NCBI RefSeq assembly: GCF_019973735.1
Contig: NZ_AP024463.1
Coordinates: 124,001-188,000, forward strand
Direction: 5' to 3'
DNA: 64,000 bases
Source of the DNA: Arachnia rubra
GTDB taxonomy: Bacteria; Actinomycetota; Actinomycetes; Propionibacteriales; Propionibacteriaceae
The notes beneath the pieces were generated by a model, which saw only the letters and a list, made by a program, of their open reading frames with translations, made no database searches and was not told where the DNA came from. The position numbers and the translations under genes were made by a program. Each line of letters starts with the position of its first letter. Within the stretch, counting starts at the first letter, position 1. This document shows, in pieces, positions 30,187-38,040 of the stretch.

Positions 30187-31374
30187 TTACACGATGGCTT
30201 GCTCTTGGCGCTGAAAGGCCCCTGCCTGCCAGTAGATGCCCAGGGCCAGGGTGAAGGTCGTGGCGGTAAAGGCGCTGATACCCCAGTAGCCGGGCAGGAT
30301 GGTCAGCAGGGTGCCACCGATCGCGCCCGTGACGGAGGTTCCCAAATACATTGCGGTGTTCGATAATGACGACACCGTCCCTCGGACCTGTCCCGCGTGA
30401 CTCTGCAGCTGCCCCATCATCACCGGGAGCAGTGCGCCCCCGGCCAGCATCGTGATGGCGAACGCAGCGGTCGCGCTCCACCGGGACGGCATCGCCGAGG
30501 CGGTCAGGAAGCCACAGCCGACGACGATGATCCCGGCCCACAGCGAGGTGCGTTCGCCGATCCTTGCCACCAGCCTTGGGCCGGCGAGCGACCCTATTCC
30601 CTGCCCGATACCGATGACCATCATGGAGGTGCCGAGGTCGGTCTGCGCCGCGCCGAAGTCCCTGGCCAGCCACGAGGCGATGAACGAGAACGCGCCCAGG
30701 CAACCCGCCTGGAAGACGAGATACGCCACCAGCGACCACCTCAGGACCCGCGACCCGAGAACCCCCCGGTAGGGGTCGAGGATCCTCTCTGAGCTGGTGG
30801 ATGGTCGGACGTTCGGGAACGCTGCGAACAACGTCATCCACAGCAGGACGCTGGCTGCGGCGATCGCGAAGAAGGGAAGCCGCCAGTCCTGAGCCGACAG
30901 GTAGGAACCGATCGGGATGCCAGCCACCTGGGCAATCGCCAGGCCTGCCGTCGCATACCCCATGACCTTGATGACCGACCCACGCGGCACCACCATCGGG
31001 ATGGCTGCCCAGATCTGCGGGCTGACGAAGGCTGCTCCCACACCCGCCAAGAAACGCGTGGCGAACATGGACCAGAAGCTCCACGTCAGACCGCAGGCGC
31101 CGGTGAACACCGTGAAGGCCGCCACGCCGGCCAGTAGGACTGCGCGGCGGTCGTTGCGGTCTGAGACTGGGCCTGCGACCAGGGCGAATAGCGCATACCC
31201 GAGGGCGTAGGCCGACACCAGCCAGCCCGCCTGCGCTAGTGGGACGCCGAACTCACGCTGCAGCAGCGGCAGCAGGGGAGTGATGAGAAAGGTGTCGGTT
31301 CCGATCACGAAAAGGGTGAAGAACGACAGCACCCCCATCACCGGCTCGCTGACGGTTTTCTGATGGCTGGGCAT
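30187..31374 (-). CDS. MFS drug/arabinose-efflux-type transporter
   Basis: 395 aa with about twelve hydrophobic segments and the MFS motif A variant GPVSDRNDRR after segment 2 (residues about 68-77), typical of DHA1 efflux permeases. I set the start at ATG 31374 (MPSHQK) because AAAGGAG lies just upstream; a start 5 codons earlier would overlap that site. Divergently transcribed from an ArsR-type regulator, which probably represses it. Substrate unknown. Confidence 0.85.
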   Translation of the reverse strand: MPSHQKTVSEPVMGVLSFFTLFVIGTDTFLITPLLPLLQREFGVPLAQAGWLVSAYALGYALFALVAGPVSDRNDRRAVLLAGVAAFTVFTGACGLTWSFWSMFATRFLAGVGAAFVSPQIWAAIPMVVPRGSVIKVMGYATAGLAIAQVAGIPIGSYLSAQDWRLPFFAIAAASVLLWMTLFAAFPNVRPSTSSERILDPYRGVLGSRVLRWSLVAYLVFQAGCLGAFSFIASWLARDFGAAQTDLGTSMMVIGIGQGIGSLAGPRLVARIGERTSLWAGIIVVGCGFLTASAMPSRWSATAAFAITMLAGGALLPVMMGQLQSHAGQVRGTVSSLSNTAMYLGTSVTGAIGGTLLTILPGYWGISAFTATTFTLALGIYWQAGAFQRQEQAIV

Positions 31375-31394
31375 GACCACTCCTTTCATTCGAT

Positions 31395-31508
31395 GTTCGT
31401 CGAACTAAGAATTGTTCAACAGGGTGGAGTAGTCAAACCTGGTGTGGCGATGGGTTGTGTCGCACGAGGGGCGAGCTGGTAGCGTCAATGGTTGGGTTCT
31501 CGTCGAAC
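31395..31508. promoter_or_regulatory. Candidate operators between MFS and ArsR genes
   Basis: GTTCGTCGAAC (31395-31405) is a perfect 11-bp palindrome, and a second related site GTTCTCGTCGAAC lies at 31496-31508 next to the regulator. TTGTTCAAC at about 31412 is a further half-site. Two similar palindromes, one near each start, fit autoregulation plus control of the transporter (inference). Confidence 0.55.
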
Positions 31509-31533
31509 AATCGGTGGATCGGAGTGTGTGGAG

Positions 31534-31857
31534 ATGGCCAGGGAGGTATCCCATCCGGCTGCGGCTGACCTCAGTCTGGACGCGGTGCTGGGCGCGCTGT
31601 CCGATCCACTCCGCCGCGACATACTGCGCCGCATCGCCGACGAAGGGCCGCTCTACTGCGGTGATCTGGAGTATGACGTCGTGAAATCCACCCTCTCGCA
31701 TCACCTGAGGGTGCTGCGGAAATCTGGGCTGATGCACACCGAGGTCTTGGGCAAGCATCGCCGGATCACCCGCCGCGACCACGTCGTCGGACGGCGTTTC
31801 CCCGGTCTGCTGGAGGCAGTCGGATTACCACCGGGGGAGGGCCGCTGGGAGGAATAG
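31534..31857 (+). CDS. ArsR-family winged-helix regulator
   Basis: 107 aa with a compact winged-helix domain: LGALSDPLRRDILRRIAD, then the recognition region STLSHHLRVLRKSGL and a wing LGKHRRITRRD. The ATG at 31534 has GGAG 9 nt upstream; a longer start at 31492 is possible. No metal-binding cysteine pair typical of arsenic/cadmium sensors is seen (one Cys, in LYCGDLE), so the signal is unknown. Divergent from the MFS gene. Confidence 0.82.
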   Translation: MAREVSHPAAADLSLDAVLGALSDPLRRDILRRIADEGPLYCGDLEYDVVKSTLSHHLRVLRKSGLMHTEVLGKHRRITRRDHVVGRRFPGLLEAVGLPPGEGRWEE

Positions 31858-31882
31858 CCCCAGCGACCCCGTGTGTGATTTC

Positions 31883-32671
31883 TCAGGTGGTCTTGATGAT
31901 CCCTCCGTCGGCGATGATCTCGGTGCCGGTGATGTTCCCGGCCGCAGGGGAAGCCAGGAAGGCGATCAGCGCCGCGACCTCCTCCGGCTCGCTGATCCGC
32001 CCGGACGTGATGCCGAAGGTGGCGGGCATGGCGGTCAGGAAGTCGGCGTGGGGCGCGCCGTTCGCGGCTGCGACCTGGGCGCCAAAGCCGTCGGGGTCGC
32101 GCCACAGGCCGGTCCCGACCGGGCCGGGGGAGACGGTATTGACCCGCACGCCCTGCGGACCGAACTCCTCGCTGAGGCGTTTGCCAAAAGCGACGAGCGC
32201 GGCCTTCGCCTCGCTGTAGCCGACCGGGCCGGTGGAGGGGAAACGGGCATTGACCGATCCCAGGTTCACGATCGCCCCCCGGCGTTCGATGAGGCTCGGC
32301 AGCGCCGCCTTGGAGGTCCAGACCGCGCTGAAGAGGTTGAGGTTCAGCAGGTGGTGCCACTGGGAGTCGTCGCTGTCCAGGAACCCGCCCAGGCCCATGT
32401 GGTCGAGATCGCCGGCGCCGACGTTGTTGACCAGGATGTCGAGGCCGCCGAACTCCGCCAGCGCCGTCCCGACCGCGGATGCGGCCCCCTCGGGCGTCGA
32501 CAGATCTGCGGCGATGGCGGTCTGGGCCACTTCTGCCAGCTCCGGCGTGATGGTCCGGGCAGCCCCGGCAACGCGGACCCCCTCGGCGGTCAGCGCCCGG
32601 GCGACGGCCAGCCCGATTCCCCGACTGGCGCCGGTGACGAGTGCGGTCTTTCCCTCAAGGTGTAGGTCCAT
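31883..32671 (-). CDS. Short-chain dehydrogenase/reductase
   Basis: 262-aa NAD(P)-dependent oxidoreductase of the classical SDR type. TGASRGIG (cofactor binding), NNVG, catalytic Ser in LGSVN, and YSEAK (Tyr-x3-Lys) are present. The ATG at 32671 is preceded by AGAAAGG; 23 extra in-frame upstream codons look untranslated. The TetR gene lies 74 bp upstream on the same strand, so the two probably form an operon. Substrate unknown. Confidence 0.88.
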   Translation of the reverse strand: MDLHLEGKTALVTGASRGIGLAVARALTAEGVRVAGAARTITPELAEVAQTAIAADLSTPEGAASAVGTALAEFGGLDILVNNVGAGDLDHMGLGGFLDSDDSQWHHLLNLNLFSAVWTSKAALPSLIERRGAIVNLGSVNARFPSTGPVGYSEAKAALVAFGKRLSEEFGPQGVRVNTVSPGPVGTGLWRDPDGFGAQVAAANGAPHADFLTAMPATFGITSGRISEPEEVAALIAFLASPAAGNITGTEIIADGGIIKTT

Positions 32672-32744
32672 GTGCAGCCTTTCTTTTTGAACTATCGGTC
32701 TAAAACTTGGGTGTGTGAAAGCGCGGGCTTCTGTGTTCATGACG

Positions 32745-33320
32745 TCAGAGTCCCGTGAGTGCGGTGTCGATCACCCCGTAGAGGGTCGGGGCATCGTGGG
32801 TCATGGCCATTACCCGCAGGCCTGCGAGCGTCGTGGCGAGGTGGTGGGCGAAGGCGTCCGCGTCGAGGTCGGCCCGGACGTCGCCCGCGCACTGGCCGCG
32901 CCGGATGCGTTCTGCGAACCAGCTCGTCGACTCGTTCTGCATCCGCCGCAGCTTGCGGGCGATCTCAGGGTCGTGGCCCGCGAGCTCGACCGCGGTATTG
33001 CCGATCAGGCAGCCCCGGCGCTGCGGCTGTGCGAGGTCGGAGTCGACGACGGACCGCAGCGCGTCGGTGAGGCATTCCCTGGTGCTGCCCGGATGGTCCA
33101 GGAGACCCTTCGCGAGATCGGTGATCTGCTGGTGGTACCGGTCAAGACACTTGTCGAACAGCGCCCGCTTGCTGGTGAAGGCGTTGTACAGGCTGCCCTT
33201 CGCGAGCCCCGTCACCTCTGCCAGGCGAGCCGGGGAGGTCGCGTGGTAGCCGTTGGCCCAGAACTCCTCCATGGCGCGGTCGATGACCGCGTCGTCGTCG
33301 AAGGTCCGAGGCCTGCCCAT
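32745..33320 (-). CDS. TetR-family regulator
   Basis: 191 aa starting MGRPRTFDDDAVIDRAME, the normal opening of a TetR domain; helix-turn-helix in SPARLAEVTGLAKGSLYNAF. The C-terminal ligand domain resembles TetR_C proteins of the YcdC/AcrR kind. It is followed by the SDR gene and preceded by a GACCCATGGGTC palindrome, so it likely represses its own operon. Confidence 0.85.
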   Translation of the reverse strand: MGRPRTFDDDAVIDRAMEEFWANGYHATSPARLAEVTGLAKGSLYNAFTSKRALFDKCLDRYHQQITDLAKGLLDHPGSTRECLTDALRSVVDSDLAQPQRRGCLIGNTAVELAGHDPEIARKLRRMQNESTSWFAERIRRGQCAGDVRADLDADAFAHHLATTLAGLRVMAMTHDAPTLYGVIDTALTGL

Positions 33321-33338
33321 GACGTCGAGGGTAGCGGT

Positions 33339-33357
33339 ATTGGACCCATGGGTCAAT
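33339..33357. promoter_or_regulatory. Candidate TetR operator
   Basis: GACCCATGGGTC (33343-33354) is a perfect 12-bp palindrome, flanked by ATT on the left and AAT on the right with one extra base. It lies 22 bp upstream of the TetR start at 33320. Confidence 0.55.
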
Positions 33358-33408
33358 AATTTTCTGCTGCGGTGCTGCGCCGTCAGTAGAAGGTCCAGCT
33401 GGGTTCTC

Positions 33409-35121
33409 TCACCTCACGCAGGCCAGGAAGGTCTTGTCGGGGACCTGGCTTGTGGTGAACCACCGCGCCTTGCTCTGGGTGATGACACAGCCGGGGGCGG
33501 CCCAGGTGTCAGGAAGAATGCGCCAGTCGACCAGCAGAGGTGTGGCCGCGGGCAGGTCGGCAGGGATGTCGGTGGATGTGCCGGGGCGGTGCAGCCTCAG
33601 ATGTGGGCCATCTGACATGCCCCAGGTGATGGCGTAGAGGTCGCTGGTGGGCCAGGTCTTCTCCAGGTCTTGTATATCCAGGCTGTCTGGTAGGTCAGCG
33701 GGGGGTGGCATGAGGTCTGTGATGCCGCCGGTGCTGGGGTCAAAGACCGCTACCTGGTCGTCACGGCGCAACACCAGTCGGGTTCTGGAGGCGCCGTCGA
33801 TGTCGTTGAACTGACCCAGGGGGATCGTGCGGCCGTCCGTTAGGGAGTATGCCTGGATGTGTGGGTATGAATCCGGCTCTGTGGTGCCTGGTGTCTGCGT
33901 TGCCTGCGCCACCCAGCCGTTGACCTCCGGCACCCTCAGTCGTCCCCCGTGGAGAAGCAGTTTGTTGACGAGAAGATTTCGCAGCTCTGCTGTCCTGCTC
34001 GGCTCGGATGCATCCGCCACTTGGGCTTTCGCGAGAGCAATCTTGGGATTTGAGGAATTGCTGGAACCGGATTGTTGAGGCATCTCGACCTCATCGATGT
34101 AGCGCGTGCCGTCACTGCCTAGTAGGCGGAAGCCGGCCAGCGCCTTTGCCGAGGAGAGGCCGACGGAATCCATCGGCTTATCGTCGATGGTGGTTTCTGC
34201 GGCGGCGACTTCGCCGGTGGCAGTGTCCAGGATCTCGATTATGCTGACCTCCTTGGTCTTTTTCCTATCGTTTTCTCTGGAGCAGAAATTCACCATGGCG
34301 AAATGGCGGTCGGAGCTGGTCAATAGGTAATTTTTTTCTTCTTTGCCGTTCCAGCTCTTTAAATTCAGTTCGCATATCTTCAGGTTGGTGCGGTGGCGTT
34401 CCCAGAGCGTGTTGCCGTCTGCATCGAGGGCGGTGATGCCGTGTTTTTGAACGATGATGGGGCCTCGGAGCCCGGGTTCGCCGTCGAATGAGGCGCCATC
34501 GAGGACCTTAACCCAGGCGACTTCGCCGGTGACGGCTTGGGGCAGGTCGGGATAGAGCTCGGTGCCAGGTGCGGCGGTGGCGGCTATCAGCTTAGGGGTG
34601 AGCTGCCACATCATGCCCGTGATGAGTGCGAGTGCCAGTAGCGATGCCAGTCCGCCCAGCCAGGCGCTGGGTTTGAGGATTTGTTTGAGGGGGTTTCCTG
34701 GGTTTGAGCCTGAGATTTTCACCGTGGCGTCGCAGGTGGCGGCGCCGGTCAGCGCCAGGATGGCGAGGCCTGCCGTGAGGCGTCCGGGCTGAGGAATCGT
34801 CACCTGTGTTGAGCCAGCCCACAAAGCCAGCAGCCGGTACGACGCCAGGGCTCCACCCGCGACAGTGCTCGTGACGGTAAACCATCGTGGCACCACGGCG
34901 AGCCATTGCGGCACCGGGAGCCGGAAGCTCTCCCGCCTGGCGAACAGCCACCATGTGAGGGACCAGCCGGTTCCGAGAATGATTGCCGCCCAGTCAGCTT
35001 CTGATGGGCTCATGGTGATGGGAAGCGTCGGATAGAGGCGGGTGCTCCAGATCACCAGCCCGATCCCTACCAATAGCAGGATGATCCGGGCTCCGGACAG
35101 CAGGGCTGATAAGCGGTTCAT
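33409..35121 (-). CDS. Membrane-anchored PQQ-like beta-propeller protein, paralogue 1
   Basis: 570 aa. Four to five hydrophobic segments lie in residues 1-190, followed by a long domain with propeller-like repeats such as VQKHGITALDADGNTLWERH, the hallmark of PQQ-like/quinoprotein blades (Ala-Leu-Asp-x-x-x-Gly-x-x-x-Trp). No dehydrogenase active-site residues are recognised, so a structural or binding role is more likely. The next gene upstream is a paralogue with the same N-terminus (MNR-x-S-x-LSGARI). Function unknown. Confidence 0.7.
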   Translation of the reverse strand: MNRLSALLSGARIILLLVGIGLVIWSTRLYPTLPITMSPSEADWAAIILGTGWSLTWWLFARRESFRLPVPQWLAVVPRWFTVTSTVAGGALASYRLLALWAGSTQVTIPQPGRLTAGLAILALTGAATCDATVKISGSNPGNPLKQILKPSAWLGGLASLLALALITGMMWQLTPKLIAATAAPGTELYPDLPQAVTGEVAWVKVLDGASFDGEPGLRGPIIVQKHGITALDADGNTLWERHRTNLKICELNLKSWNGKEEKNYLLTSSDRHFAMVNFCSRENDRKKTKEVSIIEILDTATGEVAAAETTIDDKPMDSVGLSSAKALAGFRLLGSDGTRYIDEVEMPQQSGSSNSSNPKIALAKAQVADASEPSRTAELRNLLVNKLLLHGGRLRVPEVNGWVAQATQTPGTTEPDSYPHIQAYSLTDGRTIPLGQFNDIDGASRTRLVLRRDDQVAVFDPSTGGITDLMPPPADLPDSLDIQDLEKTWPTSDLYAITWGMSDGPHLRLHRPGTSTDIPADLPAATPLLVDWRILPDTWAAPGCVITQSKARWFTTSQVPDKTFLACVR

Positions 35122-35128
35122 CTCTTCA

Positions 35129-36856
35129 TCACCTCACACAAGCCAGGAGGGTCTTGTCGATTTCGCGCACGCTACTTCGCTGTCTCGTCGTGTTCTGGAC
35201 CATGACGCAGCCGGGAACAGCCCAGCTGGTGGCCCGGACAATGTCGTCCAGCTTCGGAGCGTTTGCGGGGAGCTCCACAGGCACATCGACGGATGTGCCC
35301 GGACGGCGCAAAGCAAGGTGAGGACCGCCTGTTGTTCTCCAATCGACGGTGTAGAGGTCGCCAGTGGGCCAGGCCTTTCCCACGTCGTTGATGTCCTCAG
35401 AGTTGGGAGTGCCATCGGAGGGCTCCGGGTAAGGCATGGGATCGCTGATGGTTGCGGTGCCAGGGTCGAACACCGCCACCTGGCCATCGCGGGCCAGCAC
35501 TAGGCGGGTCTCGGAGGTATGCAGGACCCTGTCGAAATCGCCGAGCGGCACCGTCTGGCCTGTGTTGAGGGAGTAGGCCTGCAGTGTAGTGGCTTTCGAA
35601 GTCCCAGGATCTGAAGTCCTAGGCGCGAGTTGCGCCATCCAGCCGTGGGCAGTGTTCACGCGGTCCCTATTGCCATCGATGAGGTTGTCGACGCGCTGGT
35701 AGTCGTCCGGATCGGAGTCAGAGAACATGACGATAGAGCAGGGAGCGGCGCGGATGCAGTCCGTCTGGCTGATGAACTTTGAGTCCAGACTCGTGACATT
35801 TTCCTCTCTCTTCGGGTGCATCTTGTTCCAGATGATGCTGCCGTCCGACAGGCGGACGCCTTCGTCGCCGATCCACGCCACCTGGTTGGTGAGCTGCACC
35901 CCGGGCTTTTCCCACATAGATCGCTGAGCGACGACGCGGCCGGTAGCTGTCTCCAGGACCTCCACGACGTCTTCGCCGTCGAACATGATGGCTGCGTAGA
36001 CGCCATCGGGGCTGGTCACCAGGTGCGGATTGACGGTTGAATGAGTGTCACCCAACTCCCCCAGTTTTGAGGAATTCCGCCGGTGCTCCCACAGGACGTG
36101 GCCGTCGGCTGCGTCGAGGGCGATCACGCCGTTTTCGACCGCGATGAGCGGGCCGCGCGTGCCCGCAGCCTCATCCAGCGGGGCGCCCTCCACGACGGTG
36201 GTCCAGGCCACCTTGCCGCTGACCGAGCCGGGCATGGCAGGGTAGGGTTGCTGGCCGGGCGCGGTGGTGGAGATCGGCTGGAAGCTCATCGACAGCAGGC
36301 TCCCGGCGACGACGGTGAACGCCAGGAAAGCTGCCAAGGCACCTACCCAGAAAGCCGGGCGGCGTAACTTGGTGACGAATGTCCGCAGCCACACCAGCTG
36401 TGACGGTTTGTCATCTGGAGATGATGTGGTCTCCTCGGGTGAGTCGGAAGTTCCCGGGTCGTTACGGCTTCTGACGTCCCGGATGATCAGGTCGCAGAAG
36501 GCTGCGGTTGTCAGGGTCAGTATTCCCAGCCCGGTCGCCAGCACCCCGGTGGGGGCCAGGACATGTTGCGCTCTTTCGCCCCACAGGTAGAACAGCCGAG
36601 CTGAGACCAGGTATCCGCCAATGACCATCGGCCAGGGGAATTCACTCTGAATATCTGTCTTATCAGACGACAAATACAACCACGTCAAGGCCGATACCGT
36701 CACTCCGATGAACAGCCACGCCCATTCAAAAAACCCCAGGCTGATGGGGGGCGCGGGTGTTGTCAGTGACTGGAACAGGCCCCAGCCGATCAACACAGCT
36801 CCTGTCACCGCCAACGCAATCCGGGCCCCCGACAATGTGGTCGATATGCGGTTCAT
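35129..36856 (-). CDS. Membrane-anchored PQQ-like beta-propeller protein, paralogue 2
   Basis: 575 aa, same plan as its downstream neighbour: N-terminus MNRISTTLSGARIALAV, membrane segments to about residue 200, then a propeller with VENGVIALDAADGHVLWEHR. Both share the ending region with IDKTLLACVR or PDKTFLACVR, so they are tandem duplicates that have diverged in the middle. The start overlaps the stop of a small lipoprotein-like frame (ATGA), suggesting one operon of three genes. Confidence 0.7.
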   Translation of the reverse strand: MNRISTTLSGARIALAVTGAVLIGWGLFQSLTTPAPPISLGFFEWAWLFIGVTVSALTWLYLSSDKTDIQSEFPWPMVIGGYLVSARLFYLWGERAQHVLAPTGVLATGLGILTLTTAAFCDLIIRDVRSRNDPGTSDSPEETTSSPDDKPSQLVWLRTFVTKLRRPAFWVGALAAFLAFTVVAGSLLSMSFQPISTTAPGQQPYPAMPGSVSGKVAWTTVVEGAPLDEAAGTRGPLIAVENGVIALDAADGHVLWEHRRNSSKLGELGDTHSTVNPHLVTSPDGVYAAIMFDGEDVVEVLETATGRVVAQRSMWEKPGVQLTNQVAWIGDEGVRLSDGSIIWNKMHPKREENVTSLDSKFISQTDCIRAAPCSIVMFSDSDPDDYQRVDNLIDGNRDRVNTAHGWMAQLAPRTSDPGTSKATTLQAYSLNTGQTVPLGDFDRVLHTSETRLVLARDGQVAVFDPGTATISDPMPYPEPSDGTPNSEDINDVGKAWPTGDLYTVDWRTTGGPHLALRRPGTSVDVPVELPANAPKLDDIVRATSWAVPGCVMVQNTTRQRSSVREIDKTLLACVR

Positions 36857-37107
36857 CGTTGCACCTGCCCTGCCTGCGGATTGAGGTAGGAGACGGCTCC
36901 TGGAGTCTTCGGCTCATGTGGAGCACGTTTCCTGGCTGACTGGTTCTTGTCGCCGAACGGCGCGAGGTCCCGTCCGGTGTTGAGTCTGGTGGGGAGGAGA
37001 ATGACTGGGCAGGTGTGCGGCAACGTGGCCCCCTGGGAAGAGAACCGGCAGGCCGCTGCGCCGCAGCCGGTGGCCACGATCAATGCAGCAGGCAGGATCC
37101 ATCCCAT
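36853..37107 (-). CDS. Possible small lipoprotein
   Basis: 84 aa beginning MGWILPAALIVATGCGAAAC, a short hydrophobic segment with a lipobox-like VATGC. It ends in an ATGA overlap with the propeller gene. No strong ribosome site precedes the ATG and the C-terminal half has no recognisable domain, so the coding call is uncertain. The in-frame sequence upstream to 37350 looks non-coding. Confidence 0.4.
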   Translation of the reverse strand: MGWILPAALIVATGCGAAACRFSSQGATLPHTCPVILLPTRLNTGRDLAPFGDKNQSARKRAPHEPKTPGAVSYLNPQAGQVQR

Positions 37108-37374
37108 AAGCCAAGTTTGCCATTGCAAATAGAATATGTCACGCCGAAGACCCTGCTGATGGAGTCGGCGGGGATGAATCCGGTCAGCGCCCCCGGCGCC
37201 AGGCGGCTGATGGCCAGGGTCCGGTGGAGCGCATCGGGTCCACCGCATGGGCTGGTCTCGCTGTGCGCGGGAAGTGGCGATAGCGACATCGGCCGGGGCG
37301 ATGCGGTGTCCCTGCCGGTGGACAGCTGATTTTTGGAAGTGAACATTCATTTTGATATGAGTATGGATGTCAAC

Positions 37375-37393
37375 TAAAGCTAGGCGTAGCTTG
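37375..37393 (+). promoter_or_regulatory. Possible DtxR/IdeR-like iron box
   Basis: The 19-mer TAAAGCTAGGCGTAGCTTG contains the palindrome AAGCTA-GGCG-TAGCTT and matches about 13 of 19 positions of the DtxR consensus TWAGGTTAGSCTAACCTWA. It lies 36 bp upstream of the ECF transporter operon. Moderate match only. The remaining gap 37108-37374 shows no gene. Confidence 0.35.
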
Positions 37394-37428
37394 GTGGGCC
37401 TGTGATTGACCGTGCTAGCTGAAAGTGA

Positions 37429-38040
37429 ATGATGACTGAGTCTGCGACACCAGAGGGCACTACCACTGTCCGCTCCTCCTCGCGCAAGGGGCTGGCCAAC
37501 TCGGTGCTCGGCACCCGGAACCTCATGATGACCGCGGCGCTGGCCGTCGTCTCCCTGATCCTAGTGATCCCCCTCAACTACGTCGGCGGGCCGCTGATGG
37601 CCACACCCGGCGGAATCATGATCGGGTGCGCCATCATGGGGCTCTGGGTGATCCCCTACCTGCTGCCCGCCGTGGTGGTCAGACGCCCGGGAGCAGTCAT
37701 GATCGCGTCCCTGATCATAGGTGTCATCTCCATCTTCACCACGCCCTACGGGCCCTCGGCCATCGTCGGGAACTTCCTGGGCGGCCTCTTCGTCGAGGTA
37801 CCCCTGGCCATCATGCTCTACCGGAAGTGGACCTGGTGGGCCTACCTGGCCAGCGCCGCCGTCTTCGGGCTGCTGAACGGGCTCATATATGCCGCGGCCC
37901 TTTCCGCGCTGGGGAACGTGGGTCTGATCCCCGTCGGGGTCGCGATCTCCGTGGTCTCCGCGCTCGCTGGCGGCGGGATCTGCATCCTGCTGGCGCACCT
38001 GCTCCACCGGGCCGGCATCGCCATCGACCACGATGCCTGA
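37429..38040 (+). CDS. ECF transporter S component (substrate-binding membrane subunit)
   Basis: 203 aa with a short polar N-terminus and about six hydrophobic segments, including GPSAIVGNFLGGLFVEVPLAIM and SAAVFGLLNGLIYAAAL, a pattern of YkoE/MptD-like S components. It would bind the vitamin or metal-chelate substrate and pair with the fused energising module encoded by the overlapping next gene. The substrate cannot be deduced from sequence. Two consecutive ATGs (37429, 37432) are equally possible starts. Confidence 0.75.
   Translation: MMTESATPEGTTTVRSSSRKGLANSVLGTRNLMMTAALAVVSLILVIPLNYVGGPLMATPGGIMIGCAIMGLWVIPYLLPAVVVRRPGAVMIASLIIGVISIFTTPYGPSAIVGNFLGGLFVEVPLAIMLYRKWTWWAYLASAAVFGLLNGLIYAAALSALGNVGLIPVGVAISVVSALAGGGICILLAHLLHRAGIAIDHDA

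Noticed and set aside
29318..31084. Long 588-codon frame on the minus strand
   Set aside because: Antisense shadow of the BtuF-like gene and wrong frame across the MFS gene; high Arg/Pro/Gly composition typical of GC-rich shadows.
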